This document shows positions 17,635 to 26,024 of a stretch of 64,000 bases of DNA, piece after piece. Under the pieces are notes generated by a model that had not been told where the DNA came from, searched no databases, and worked only from the letters and a program-made list of their open reading frames with translations. Source of the DNA: an uncultured Oscillibacter sp. (GTDB lineage Bacteria; Bacillota; Clostridia; Oscillospirales; Oscillospiraceae); NCBI GenBank assembly GCA_910578935.1, contig CAJTSM010000016.1, forward strand, positions 1 to 64,000, read 5' to 3'. Within the stretch, counting starts at the first letter, position 1. Each line of letters starts with the position of its first letter. A program made the translations under genes and the position numbers.

Positions 17635-17982
17635 TTATTTCCGCAGAATGTGGATGGCAAAGCCGCCAAACTCGCCGTCCAGGTATAGGTTCTTCAACTT
17701 GCCGTCCTCCGTATAGGCGGCAGTTTCCATGTTGAACGAAAAGCCCTTTTCTCTCAGTTCTTCCACGGCGGCGTCCAGATCCGGGGTCTTCATGGAGATG
17801 TGGCCGTTGCGTCCCAGGAAAGGCGCTTTCATACACTCGAAATCCGTTCCGGCAAGCTCCGATTTTTGTCCGTGGCGCGGCGTCAGGTTGAACATCCCGC
17901 TCAAAAGCAGGGCCAGGCGCTCCGCCTCTTCCGGACTGCCGGTGTTGATGCCGATATGCTCTAATTCAAATTCACACTGCAT
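17635..17982 (-). CDS. VOC-family protein (KDPG-aldolase-associated type)
   Basis: This 115-residue single vicinal-oxygen-chelate module starts FELEHIGINTGSPEEAERLA, then MKAPFLGRNGHISMKTPDLD, and ends LYLDGEFGGFAIHILRK. From memory, this is the same domain that some Firmicutes carry fused to the C-terminus of keto-deoxy-phosphogluconate/keto-hydroxyglutarate aldolase; here it stands alone with no aldolase nearby. VOC metal ligands are plausible at His9, His61 and the Glu of GEFGG, but this is not certain. It heads a two-gene operon with the EamA transporter. Confidence 0.72.
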   Translation of the reverse strand: MQCEFELEHIGINTGSPEEAERLALLLSGMFNLTPRHGQKSELAGTDFECMKAPFLGRNGHISMKTPDLDAAVEELREKGFSFNMETAAYTEDGKLKNLYLDGEFGGFAIHILRK

Positions 17983-18004
17983 GAGGATTCTCCTTTTCTA
18001 GAGA

Positions 18005-18042
18005 GAAACGTCTGTCATGGACGTGAAAATGACAGACGTTTC
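18005..18042 (-). terminator. Inverted repeat downstream of the TRAP permease
   Basis: A perfect 14-bp inverted repeat (GAAACGTCTGTCAT / ATGACAGACGTTTC) with a 10-base loop lies 18 bases past the minus-strand TRAP permease stop. It is followed by a short pyrimidine run. It probably closes the sugar-acid operon. Confidence 0.55.
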
Positions 18043-18059
18043 ATACTTTTATACGGGAT

Positions 18060-20060
18060 TCAGGCGGCGGCCCTTTGCTTTTTTGCGAACATAAGGCACC
18101 ATGCCACCAGAACGACGCCCATTGCAATGCCGATCAGATCGAAAATATTGCCGGGCATGATGAACATCAGCGCGGCGGCAAAGAACAAAACGCGCTCCGC
18201 CACAGAAAGACGTTTACCCATATATCCGGCCACGCCGGCGGCCAGGAAAAAGGTCGCGCAGGCGGTCATGGCACAGGACATGGCAATCTCGCTCACTGTG
18301 CCGATCAACAGGATGGAGGGGCGGTAGACAAACATGAAGGGCGCGATAAAAGCGGTGATGGCGTAGAAGAAGGCTTTCCACCCGGTTTTCCACGCGCTGG
18401 CGTTGGCGATGCCCGCCGCTGTGAAAGAGGCCAGGCACACCGGAGGCGTAATCTGCGCCACAACTCCAAAGTAGAAGATAAACATGTTGGCTACCAGAGC
18501 CTCCACGCCCAGACCTTGGATAGCGGAGCAGAACAGGGTGTTGGCGATTAAGTACGCGGCCACGGTGGGTAAGGCCATGCCCAGCAGCAAACAGCCGACG
18601 GCGGCCACCAGCAGGGCCAGCAGCAAACTGCTGTTTCCAGAGGTTCCGATCAGCTTAGCCACCTTTACGGCCACGCCGGAGCGGACCACGATGCCGATCA
18701 TGATGCCGCAGGCCGCCGTGGGGATCGCCACGTTGGAGGCCTGGCGGACACCCTCAATCAGGGTTTCCAGCAGCTGCTTGGGGGTCATCCGGGTATCCTT
18801 GGAAATCATGCAGATGGCGATGGACAGCACCGTGCAGTAAATAGCCGCCCGGGGCATGGACATGCCGGCGAAAATCATAATGACCAGGAGAATAATGGGG
18901 ATCAGGCGGTAAGTGCGGGGCAGGATCGGCTTGCCCTCATATTTCAGGTCGCTGTCCCCGGCGTGCATCTGCTTTTTCTTAGCCAGCAGGTGGACCAAGA
19001 TAAACACTGCGCCGAAATAGGCCAGGGCAGGAATAATGGCGGCGGTGGCAATCTCCATGTATTTCATGCCGATCATCTCTGCCATGATGAACGCGCCCGC
19101 GCCCATGATGGGAGGCATGATCTGCCCGCCGGTGGAGGCCACGGACTCGACGGCGCCGGCCTCTTCCGGGGTATAGCCCGCCTTTTTCATCAGGGGAATG
19201 GTCAAAACGCCGGTGGTGGACACGTTGGCCACGGCAGAGCCGGAGATCATACCCAGCAGGCCGGAGGAGATAACCGCCGCCTTGGCGGGGCCGCCGGCAG
19301 TCTTATCGCTGAGCTTCATGCCTGCGTCGATCAGCACGCCGCCGCCACCGCAGTTGGAGAAGAAAGCGCCGAACACCATAAAGTAGAACAAGGTGCCCAT
19401 GGAGGTGGACAGCGGAGAGCCGAAAATGCCGTTTTGGCCCAGCATCAGCGTCTCACAGAACTGGCCGAAGGTCATGCCGGCAAACCGGAAGATTCCGCCG
19501 ATATACTGGCCGAACCAGGCGTAAGCCATAAAGAAAATCAGAACGAAGAACAGTGCCAGGGATACCACGCGGCGTACAGCTTCCATCACAACGACCAGCA
19601 GCAACACCGCCACCGTCTTATCCAGCGCCGTCATGGGGTCGACGCTGAGTACCCGCAGATTCAGGGCGTCGGCGCTGCTGAGGAAATACCAGCAAATCAC
19701 AAAAGTGCTGCCGATCAGGAAGGCATCATAGATCCACCAGAGATTCCGCAGCTTGCTCTCTTTGTGCTTGCATTTTTCTGCCATGGGGTTGAACAGAAAC
19801 ACTATGACCAGTGCAAAGCACAGGTGCAGGGGGATCTGAGCCCAGGGCTGTAAGGGTTTGTACAGCTTGATGTACAGCTGAAACACGGTCATGGCCAGCG
19901 CCAGAATGGCCAGGGACCAGTAGCGCCAGCGGGGCATGCTCTTCAGCATTCTGGCAATTTTGGAATCCTCATCGGGTTCACTGGCCAGTGTGGCGGCCTT
20001 GGCGTCAAGATCGCTCTTGACCGCCGCGCCTTCAGCGCTCTTTTTCTTAAAAACGCTCAT
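18060..20060 (-). CDS. TRAP transporter permease, fused 4TM/12TM (TAXI type)
   Basis: This 666-residue fusion combines the small (DctQ-like) and large (DctM-like) TRAP permease subunits. Residues 1-45 are cytoplasmic and charged, helices from ~48 to 190 form the small part, and the DctM core follows. The core has GGGGVLIDAGMKLSDKTAGG, then SGSAVANVSTTGVLTIPLMK and ESVASTGGQIMPPIMGAGAF, which are the conserved TRAP-TAXI loops, and a second repeat VVRSGVAVKVAKLI. It works with the TAXI binding protein encoded just upstream on the same strand for Na+-driven uptake. Context suggests a four-carbon sugar acid as substrate. It is the last gene of the operon. Confidence 0.93.
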   Translation of the reverse strand: MSVFKKKSAEGAAVKSDLDAKAATLASEPDEDSKIARMLKSMPRWRYWSLAILALAMTVFQLYIKLYKPLQPWAQIPLHLCFALVIVFLFNPMAEKCKHKESKLRNLWWIYDAFLIGSTFVICWYFLSSADALNLRVLSVDPMTALDKTVAVLLLVVVMEAVRRVVSLALFFVLIFFMAYAWFGQYIGGIFRFAGMTFGQFCETLMLGQNGIFGSPLSTSMGTLFYFMVFGAFFSNCGGGGVLIDAGMKLSDKTAGGPAKAAVISSGLLGMISGSAVANVSTTGVLTIPLMKKAGYTPEEAGAVESVASTGGQIMPPIMGAGAFIMAEMIGMKYMEIATAAIIPALAYFGAVFILVHLLAKKKQMHAGDSDLKYEGKPILPRTYRLIPIILLVIMIFAGMSMPRAAIYCTVLSIAICMISKDTRMTPKQLLETLIEGVRQASNVAIPTAACGIMIGIVVRSGVAVKVAKLIGTSGNSSLLLALLVAAVGCLLLGMALPTVAAYLIANTLFCSAIQGLGVEALVANMFIFYFGVVAQITPPVCLASFTAAGIANASAWKTGWKAFFYAITAFIAPFMFVYRPSILLIGTVSEIAMSCAMTACATFFLAAGVAGYMGKRLSVAERVLFFAAALMFIMPGNIFDLIGIAMGVVLVAWCLMFAKKQRAAA

Positions 20061-20078
20061 GCATATTCCTCCTGTAAG

Positions 20079-20107
20079 AAGGCGGACGCCGGACCGGCGT
20101 CCGCCTT
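20079..20107 (-). promoter_or_regulatory. Intercistronic hairpin between binding protein and permease genes
   Basis: A 14-bp perfect stem (AAGGCGGACGCCGG / CCGGCGTCCGCCTT, one-base loop) without a T run lies in the 92-base gap between the binding-protein and permease genes. Such hairpins commonly stabilise the upstream mRNA so that the binding protein is made in excess; that role is inferred. Confidence 0.55.
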
Positions 20108-20152
20108 ACCTTTCGCAGCAGAGTTTTGTTTCCTCAGTTGTTCAGGCCGGGA

Positions 20153-21259
20153 TTACTGGAGATACCCCATCTCCTTGTAATACTTCTCCGCGCCGGGATG
20201 CAGGGAGTTGCCGCCGATCTTCTCAGAGTCCATGCAGGTGGCGACATCCCAGGGAGCAAGGGTGTTATAGGTGTTGACCAGATTGTCGCGATTCTCGCAG
20301 AGAGTCTTGGTAATTTGGTAGACCACGTCTTCGCCCAGGGACTCCTTGCAGAAGATGCAGTCGGGGGAGCCGGGCAGAACCAGCTCGTTTTCCTGGCCCT
20401 TGAAGGAGTTGGCGGGAACGGGAACCCGGGAGAAACCCTTTTCAGTGACGAACCAATCGATGGTTTCGTCTCCCCACTGGAGGAAGGTCACATCGCAGGT
20501 AGTGGCAATCTCCGCCATGGTGGAGGAGCTGGAGGAGGTATGGTCAATATAGAAGTCGATCTTGCCGTCCTGAAGGGCCGCCTCGTTTTCAGAGCCGGAC
20601 TGGTTGGTGATGGAGCCGCCCCAGCTCTCCAGATCCTCCTGAGTCACGCCGAAGTATTCCAGCAGCAGGTAGGCGCCCTCGGCGTCCATGGAGCCCACCG
20701 CGGAGCAGCCGATGCGCAGGGGCAGCTTCTGCTCAAAGATCTCCTCGATGGTGGAAACATTGTGCTTTTTCAGGAAGTCGTTGGAGATGCAATTGATGTA
20801 ACAGACGGCGTTCAGACCGCCCATGATGGCCAGATAACCGGTGGCGGGGGGCTTGCCCAAAGTGCCCTCTTCCCGGGCCCATTTGGCGGGAGCGCCGTTG
20901 ACAAAGGCCAGGTCCACAGCGCCGTCGGCGAACAGATAGGGCGCGCCCATGCCGCCGGGACTGGTGGGCTGAACGTCGACCAGACCGAAGCCTCCGTCGT
21001 TCTCCAGATACTTACTCATTTCTACGATGGTGTTGTAAGTAGCGGAACCCACGGCGTCGGAGGAGAAAACCAGCGTTTCGCCGGAAAAATCGGCGGAGCC
21101 GCTGTCCCCGCCGGCGTTGTCGCCGCCGCTGCTCTGCGCGGGGGGATTGCTGTCTGCGGGAGGGTTGGCGCCGCCCTGGCTGCCGCCGTTGCCGCCGCAG
21201 GCGGCCAGGCTCAGCACCAGACTCAGGGTGAGGAGCAAAGCAAATACTTTCTTCATTTC
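20153..21259 (-). CDS. TAXI-family TRAP transporter solute-binding lipoprotein
   Basis: This 368-residue extracytoplasmic receptor has a lipoprotein signal (MKKVFALLLTLSLVLSLAAC, Cys20), then a Gly/Asn/Pro/Ser linker to about 60. The binding domain starts ETLVFSSDAVGSATYNTIVEMS, the TAXI substrate loop. Further conserved parts are the region with DLAFVNGAPAKWAR and C-terminal GSPDCIFCKESLGEDVVYQIT. The ATG at 21259 has AGAAAGGAAG upstream; a 15-codon in-frame extension is rejected. Named partner of the 4TM/12TM permease downstream. Substrate inferred from operon context as threonate, erythronate or a related acid. Confidence 0.92.
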   Translation of the reverse strand, partial: EMKKVFALLLTLSLVLSLAACGGNGGSQGGANPPADSNPPAQSSGGDNAGGDSGSADFSGETLVFSSDAVGSATYNTIVEMSKYLENDGGFGLVDVQPTSPGGMGAPYLFADGAVDLAFVNGAPAKWAREEGTLGKPPATGYLAIMGGLNAVCYINCISNDFLKKHNVSTIEEIFEQKLPLRIGCSAVGSMDAEGAYLLLEYFGVTQEDLESWGGSITNQSGSENEAALQDGKIDFYIDHTSSSSSTMAEIATTCDVTFLQWGDETIDWFVTEKGFSRVPVPANSFKGQENELVLPGSPDCIFCKESLGEDVVYQITKTLCENRDNLVNTYNTLAPWDVATCMDSEKIGGNSLHPGAEKYYKEMGYLQ

Positions 21260-21328
21260 ATTTCTTCCTTTCTGATTCTTGTTGGATAACGTCGTATTCT
21301 TCACCGGCTCCGCCGGGTAAAGACCGTT

Positions 21329-22408
21329 TTACCGTTCCGCTTTGGCATTGGCCATGCGGATTCCGTAATCCATGGCGTTGACCAGGCTGAGCTCGTTGGC
21401 GTGTCCGTCTCCGGCATGTCCGAAGCCGGTGCCGTGATCCACGCTGGCCCGAATGATGGGCAGACCCAGGGTGACGTTTACACCCGCTACGGCGTCCCAG
21501 TGGCCTTCGGCCTTATTGTACACGAAGCCCTTGACCTTCAGGGGAATGTGGCCCTGATCATGGTACATGACCACTACGATATCATACCAGCCGCCCAATG
21601 CCTTGGAAAAGACGGTGTCCGGGGGGGTGGGCTTCTTCTCGGGGATGATGATACCCTCGGCCATAGCGGCGTCAATGGCGGGTTGAATCTCCTCGATCTC
21701 TTCCCGGCCAAACATTCCGTTTTCACCGCAGTGGGGGTTCAGACCCGCCACAGCAATTTTGGGTTCTTTGATGCCGATGGCCTTGCAGCCCTCGTTGGCG
21801 ATGCGGATGACGTCCAAAACCCGGTCCTTCTTCACCCGGTTGCAGGCCTCCCGGAGGGAGACGTGGGTGGAGACGTGGACCACCCGGAGCTCGTTGTGGG
21901 CCAGCATCATGGTGTACTTGGAGGTATTTGTATAGTCAGCGTAAATTTCCGTGTGGCCGCTGTAATGGTGTCCCGCCATATTAATGGCTTCCTTGCTCAG
22001 GGCGTTGGTAATGGTAGCGTCCACTTCCCCGCTCATGGCCAGTTCAATAACTTTTTTCACATACTGAAAGGCCGCCTCGCCGCCCAGGGCCGTGGCCCCC
22101 AGGCCAAAGGGCTTGGGATTCTCCGGATCACCGGGAATGTCGGAAATTTTAACCAGGCCCAAATCATACACGTCGATGACGCCATACTCATATTTTGCCT
22201 CGCTGACGGCCTGGATGCTCCGGATTTTCATCTCAACGCCGGAAACCGTTTTCGCCGCTTTGGCGGCGTACTCCATGGCGCTGGCGTCGCCCACCACCAG
22301 AGGACGGCAGCGGTCGTAAACCGCTTTGTCCGCAAGGGCTTTGACGGTGATCTCGGGGCCGTTGCCGAAGGGATCGCCCATGGTGATGCCCAGGATCGGT
22401 TTGCTCAT
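21329..22408 (-). CDS. pdxA2: PdxA2-type 4-phospho-sugar-acid dehydrogenase
   Basis: This 359-residue protein belongs to the PdxA family: GITMGDPFGNGPEI at residue 7, metal ligands in YSGHTEIYADY, MYHDQGHIPLK and SVDHGTGF. Family members either make pyridoxal phosphate (PdxA) or, as PdxA2, oxidise and decarboxylate 4-phospho-threonate or -erythronate to dihydroxyacetone phosphate. Here a DUF1537 kinase lies in the same operon, the recognised partner of PdxA2, and there are no other vitamin B6 genes, so the catabolic role is strongly favoured. Start ATG 22408 has GGAGGAG upstream. Confidence 0.85.
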   Translation of the reverse strand: MSKPILGITMGDPFGNGPEITVKALADKAVYDRCRPLVVGDASAMEYAAKAAKTVSGVEMKIRSIQAVSEAKYEYGVIDVYDLGLVKISDIPGDPENPKPFGLGATALGGEAAFQYVKKVIELAMSGEVDATITNALSKEAINMAGHHYSGHTEIYADYTNTSKYTMMLAHNELRVVHVSTHVSLREACNRVKKDRVLDVIRIANEGCKAIGIKEPKIAVAGLNPHCGENGMFGREEIEEIQPAIDAAMAEGIIIPEKKPTPPDTVFSKALGGWYDIVVVMYHDQGHIPLKVKGFVYNKAEGHWDAVAGVNVTLGLPIIRASVDHGTGFGHAGDGHANELSLVNAMDYGIRMANAKAER

Positions 22409-22430
22409 ATGTACTCCTCCTTACGTTTTA

Positions 22431-23336
22431 TCAGCCAAGGTCTTTGGTTTCTTCCAACACCTTTTTCAGCTCCTCAATTCCCTCCTCACAGAGGTAGTGG
22501 AAGGGTTTGCGGCAGTCGCCCACGGGATAGCCCATCAGAGCCACGGCCTTTTTAATGATGGTATTGGGATTGCCGAATTTGAACACCCGCTGAAGGGCCA
22601 CAATGGCATCCTGAGCCGCTTGCGCCTTCTCCAGATCTCCCGCTATGAAGTTGTCATAGATGGAGGCGATGGTCTTGGGCCACAGATTGGCCCGTCCCGC
22701 CACACCTCCGGCGCCGCCCATTTTCAGGCAGGGGAGGATGTTGCCGTCGTTCCCCGCCAGGACGGCGAAGTCCTTGCCGGTGTCCCGAGTGAGGGTGATG
22801 TAGGCTTTCAGATTTTCCAGATCCCCGCTGGAATCCTTGGCGCCCAGGATCACGTCCACGTCCCTGGCCAGACTGGCCACGGTTTCCGGCAGCAGTTTGT
22901 TTCCGGTGCGGGCGGGGATGTTATAGAGCACAATGGGGATGTTTACATGCTTGGCGACTTCACAGTAATGGTCGTACAGCTCCTTCTGGCTGGCCAGGGC
23001 GAAGCTGGGGGTAATGATGGACAGGGCGTCCGCGCCCAGTTCCTCGGCCCGCTTGCTTATATAAATGGTGTCCCGGGTGGAAATACAGCCGGTTCCAGCA
23101 TAGACGGGTATGCGGCCCTTCACCTGGTCCACGGTGGCTTCCAAAATCTCTTCTTTCTCTTTCAGGCTGAGGATGTATGCCTCGCCGTTGGTGCCAAAGG
23201 GGAAGATGCCGTGGACGCCGCCGGCGATCTGCCGCTCAATCTGGTTGCGGAGCTCGGGGATGTTGACGCTCTCATCCCCGGGGTTCATAGGGGTGATGAC
23301 CGGAGGGATGATGCCCTTGATGCTGAACTGCTTCAT
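22431..23336 (-). CDS. Dihydrodipicolinate synthase (DapA) family aldolase/lyase
   Basis: This 301-residue class I aldolase is of DapA/NanA type. The N-terminus is GIIPPVITPM. The phosphate/carboxylate loop is FGTNGEAY (residues ~47-54, Asn where DapA has Thr). The catalytic Tyr is in VLYNIPARTG (~139) and the Schiff-base Lys in GAKDSSGD (~168). Non-lysine relatives split 2-keto-3-deoxy sugar acids or related compounds. It lies between the PdxA2 and Fe-ADH genes with short gaps (22-27 bases), so it probably processes a keto acid of the same pathway rather than making lysine. Confidence 0.85.
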   Translation of the reverse strand: MKQFSIKGIIPPVITPMNPGDESVNIPELRNQIERQIAGGVHGIFPFGTNGEAYILSLKEKEEILEATVDQVKGRIPVYAGTGCISTRDTIYISKRAEELGADALSIITPSFALASQKELYDHYCEVAKHVNIPIVLYNIPARTGNKLLPETVASLARDVDVILGAKDSSGDLENLKAYITLTRDTGKDFAVLAGNDGNILPCLKMGGAGGVAGRANLWPKTIASIYDNFIAGDLEKAQAAQDAIVALQRVFKFGNPNTIIKKAVALMGYPVGDCRKPFHYLCEEGIEELKKVLEETKDLG

Positions 23337-23363
23337 ACTCGCACGCTCCTTCTTAAAATTCCT

Positions 23364-24518
23364 TTACAGGATTTCCTGATAAATTTTCCGGGCGTCCTCC
23401 GGCGTGACCTGGCGCATATTGTTTACCAGCAGGCGGGTTACCTCCATGCCGGAAGCCACCAGCGCTTCCAGGTCCTCTTTGGGCACGCCGAACTCCGAGA
23501 GGCTGGTGGGGATGTCCAGGTGCTTCACGATGCTCTCCAGCCGGGCGATGACGGCGGCGCTTTTCTCCTCTTCGCCGGCGGCGTCTCCCTTGAGGCAGCG
23601 GTCATAGGCTTTTGCCAGCAGGGGACGGCAGGCGGGCTCGTTGAACCGCATGACCGGGGCCAACAGGATGGCGTTGGAGACGCCGTGGGCAATGTGATAT
23701 TTGCCGCCCAAGGGATAGCTCAGGGCATGAACGGCGGTGGTGCCGGAGGCGGTGATGGCGACGCCGGCATAGAAACTGGCCAGCAGCATGGTGTTCTTGG
23801 CGTCCATAGCCTCCGGATCGTCACAGGCCCGCTCAATATTGTTCAGAATCATATCCAGGGCCTGAAGGGCAAATAGGTCGCTGAAAGGATTGGCCTTGTT
23901 GCTGGTGAAGCACTCGATGGCGTGGGCCAAGGCGTCCACCCCGGTGGCGGCGGCAATCTTCCGGGGCAGTTTTTTGATCATCACCGCATCCAGGATGACA
24001 TAGTCCGCAATCATCTCCGGGTTTACGATGCCGATTTTCAGCTGCCTTTCCGGCACGGCCACAATGGCGTTGGGAGTGGCTTCGGAACCGGTGCCCGCAG
24101 TGGTGGGGATCATCAGGGTTTTCATACACTTCCTGGCCCGGCCCGGCTGGTCCAGCAGCTCTTTAACGCCGTACTCGTTTGTCATCAGGATGCTGGCCAG
24201 CTTGGCGGTATCCATGACGCTTCCGCCGCCTACGGCCATGATAAAGTCCGCGCCGCATTCCTTGCACTGGTCCACCAATTTCTGAGCCTCCATGTAGGTG
24301 GGCTCCGCCGGGAGGTCGTCCAGGACGACGGTTTCCACACCGGTTTCCCGCACCTTGGCCATGGGGAGCTCCAGCAGGCCCGCGCCTTCAATACCCGGGT
24401 CGGTGAATACCACCAGGCGCTTCACGCCGTTAGCGGCGAAGATTTCCGGAATCCTCCCCAGGGCGTCCTCGCCGCTGTAAACGGCGTGGGGCATTTTCAG
24501 CTCATATTTGCTCAGCAT
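23364..24518 (-). CDS. Iron-containing alcohol dehydrogenase
   Basis: This complete 384-residue group III Fe-ADH has an N-terminal dinucleotide domain with ADFIMAVGGGSVMDTAKLAS (~95), TTAGTGSEATPNAIV (~140), and the metal-binding C-terminal domain with GVDALAHAIECF, ALSYPLGGKYHIAHGVSNAI (two His ligands). The start at 24518 follows GAGGAGG and overlaps the kinase stop by 7 bases. It probably oxidises a hydroxy acid or reduces an aldehyde in the sugar-acid pathway. Unlike the two remnants of this family elsewhere in the window, it is intact and belongs to a different subfamily. Confidence 0.92.
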   Translation of the reverse strand: MLSKYELKMPHAVYSGEDALGRIPEIFAANGVKRLVVFTDPGIEGAGLLELPMAKVRETGVETVVLDDLPAEPTYMEAQKLVDQCKECGADFIMAVGGGSVMDTAKLASILMTNEYGVKELLDQPGRARKCMKTLMIPTTAGTGSEATPNAIVAVPERQLKIGIVNPEMIADYVILDAVMIKKLPRKIAAATGVDALAHAIECFTSNKANPFSDLFALQALDMILNNIERACDDPEAMDAKNTMLLASFYAGVAITASGTTAVHALSYPLGGKYHIAHGVSNAILLAPVMRFNEPACRPLLAKAYDRCLKGDAAGEEEKSAAVIARLESIVKHLDIPTSLSEFGVPKEDLEALVASGMEVTRLLVNNMRQVTPEDARKIYQEIL

Positions 24519-25783
24519 TCTGTATCCTCCTCTTGCTCCCCGGCGCCCAGGGACCGGGCCAGCCTGACGAACAGGCCGGGCTCGCCGAAGCCGCCGGATT
24601 TTGAAATGATATGATAAGTTTTTTCCATGTACATAAAGTCCGTCAGCACCGCGCCGGTGTCCAGTTCGCACACCGGCCGCAGCTCCGCCGTGCCCACGGC
24701 CCGGGTCAGGGCCAGCAGCGTATCTCCGCCGGTGCAAAGCAGGGTGGCGTCCAGTCCCCCGTCCAGCAGCCGCCGGCCCAGCCGGCCCAGCTGGCCGGAG
24801 ATGCGGACCCGCAAATCCGCGGTGGTCAGGCCCTGCTCCTTGGCGTAAACGGCGGTGTCGTCCCGGCCCGGCGGGTCATTGACGTCTAAGATAAAGCGCC
24901 TTTCCCTCCTGGCGGTTTCCAGCCAGGAGGATACAACGGCGGCGCAGTCCGCCGTCTCCAGCCAGGAGGGTTCCAACTTCTGCACCGGGGTTAGGTGAAC
25001 ATGGGGGAAGCCCGCTCTCTCCGCCTCCTCCATCTGCCGCAGGGTTACCGGGTTCACACTGCCGCAGGTTACAAACAAAGACGGAACCAGGGATGGCCGC
25101 TCCGGCGGCACGCCCTTCAGCTCCAAAAGTTCGGCCAACGCCGCCGCAAAACCCGCGCACCCGGCAGAGAGTTTCAGACCCTCTTTGCCCAGCATCCGGG
25201 CGGTTTGAGTCAAGTCCTGTTCGGTTTCCGAGTCGTAAACCTGAATGCCCGGACGGTGTTCCGCCGCCGTTTCCCTCAGGCTGTGAAGCGTCACCGGGAC
25301 ATCGGTCTGAGCGGCGATGATCTCCGGTATAGAAGAGGCCGTCACCGGTTCGAAGGGATCTTTTCCAAATACGCTGTCCGCCACCGGCACGCCGTCGATG
25401 AAATGAACGCCGCCCCGGGTGATCCGGTTCATCCCCGGCAGGGCTGGGAGAAAGGCCAGGCGTTCCGCTTTCGCGGCGTTCAATGCCGCCGACAGTTCCG
25501 CGCCGATGTTGCCCCGGAGAGCGGAGTCCGTCTTCTTGTATATGTGAGTAAAGCCCGCCGCCAAGGCGTCCTCTACCGCCCGGAAAACCGCTTTATAGGC
25601 GGCTTCCGGCGACAGGTGCCGGGTTTCGGCGTCCAGAACCAGCACCTGAATCTCCGGCTCTGCTCGGGAGAAGTCGTAGGCCGGGTCCGTCACCACGCGG
25701 GTTTTCGCCCCCCGGGCTGCAAACTGTACCCCTGTATCTAGCGCGCCTGTGAAATCATCCGCAATTATCAAAAGCCTTACCAT
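24512..25783 (-). CDS. Four-carbon acid sugar kinase (DUF1537 family)
   Basis: This 423-residue DUF1537 kinase has the N-terminal motif LLIIADDFTGALDTGVQFA (residues 4-22), KKTDSALRGNIGAE (~95) and the C-terminal nucleotide-binding motif TLLCTGGDTLLAL (~370). Characterised relatives (DtnK, LtnK, OtnK) phosphorylate D-threonate, L-threonate or 3-oxo-tetronate at the 4-position. Paired with PdxA2 it gives threonate or erythronate to 4-phospho-acid to dihydroxyacetone phosphate plus CO2. It is the first gene of the operon; ATG 25783 is chosen because upstream in-frame codons enter the leader. Exact stereochemistry of the substrate is not readable. Confidence 0.88.
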   Translation of the reverse strand: MVRLLIIADDFTGALDTGVQFAARGAKTRVVTDPAYDFSRAEPEIQVLVLDAETRHLSPEAAYKAVFRAVEDALAAGFTHIYKKTDSALRGNIGAELSAALNAAKAERLAFLPALPGMNRITRGGVHFIDGVPVADSVFGKDPFEPVTASSIPEIIAAQTDVPVTLHSLRETAAEHRPGIQVYDSETEQDLTQTARMLGKEGLKLSAGCAGFAAALAELLELKGVPPERPSLVPSLFVTCGSVNPVTLRQMEEAERAGFPHVHLTPVQKLEPSWLETADCAAVVSSWLETARRERRFILDVNDPPGRDDTAVYAKEQGLTTADLRVRISGQLGRLGRRLLDGGLDATLLCTGGDTLLALTRAVGTAELRPVCELDTGAVLTDFMYMEKTYHIISKSGGFGEPGLFVRLARSLGAGEQEEDTEC

Positions 25784-25885
25784 GGGCACCCCCGCTCGTC
25801 CAGTTTTGAAACGGTTCCACATCGGAAGCATTACAACTGGCGATTTCCTCAAAAAATACACCGGTTATATTTGCTCTTTAGGTCT

Positions 25886-25914
25886 ATTTTATGGAAGAAA
25901 TTCTCCGTGTGCAA
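25886..25914 (-). promoter_or_regulatory. Promoter of the four-carbon acid operon
   Basis: On the minus strand TTGCAC (25909-25914) and TAAAAT (25886-25891) are 17 bases apart, leaving about a 100-base leader before the kinase gene. The divergent regulator promoter uses the same TTGCAC -35. Confidence 0.55.
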
Positions 25915-25934
25915 TCTTTTTTGCTCCACGGAAT

Positions 25935-26009
25935 GTTTAAATTTGAAACCTATCGAAAAAGACTTGCACATTTTTTGTATGCTTGGTATAATGTGTTCAA
26001 AATTTAAAC
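25935..26009 (+). promoter_or_regulatory. PrpR-like regulator promoter with flanking inverted repeat
   Basis: TTGCAC (25964-25969) and a perfect TATAAT (25987-25992) are spaced by 17 bases. The 10-bp sequence GTTTAAATTT (25935-25944) is repeated inverted as AAATTTAAAC (26000-26009), one copy upstream and one over the start region. It is a candidate operator shared with the divergent operon. Confidence 0.6.
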
Positions 26010-26024
26010 GCATTTGGAGGGCTT

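Noticed and set aside
21329..22408. Vitamin B6 biosynthesis (PdxA) role
   Set aside because: The operon contains a DUF1537 kinase and sugar-acid importer and no other B6 genes, so the PdxA2 catabolic role fits better.
22326..23876. A 516-residue plus-strand open frame
   Set aside because: Antisense to the PdxA2, DapA-type and Fe-ADH genes; composition is typical of a shadow frame and it spans three real genes.
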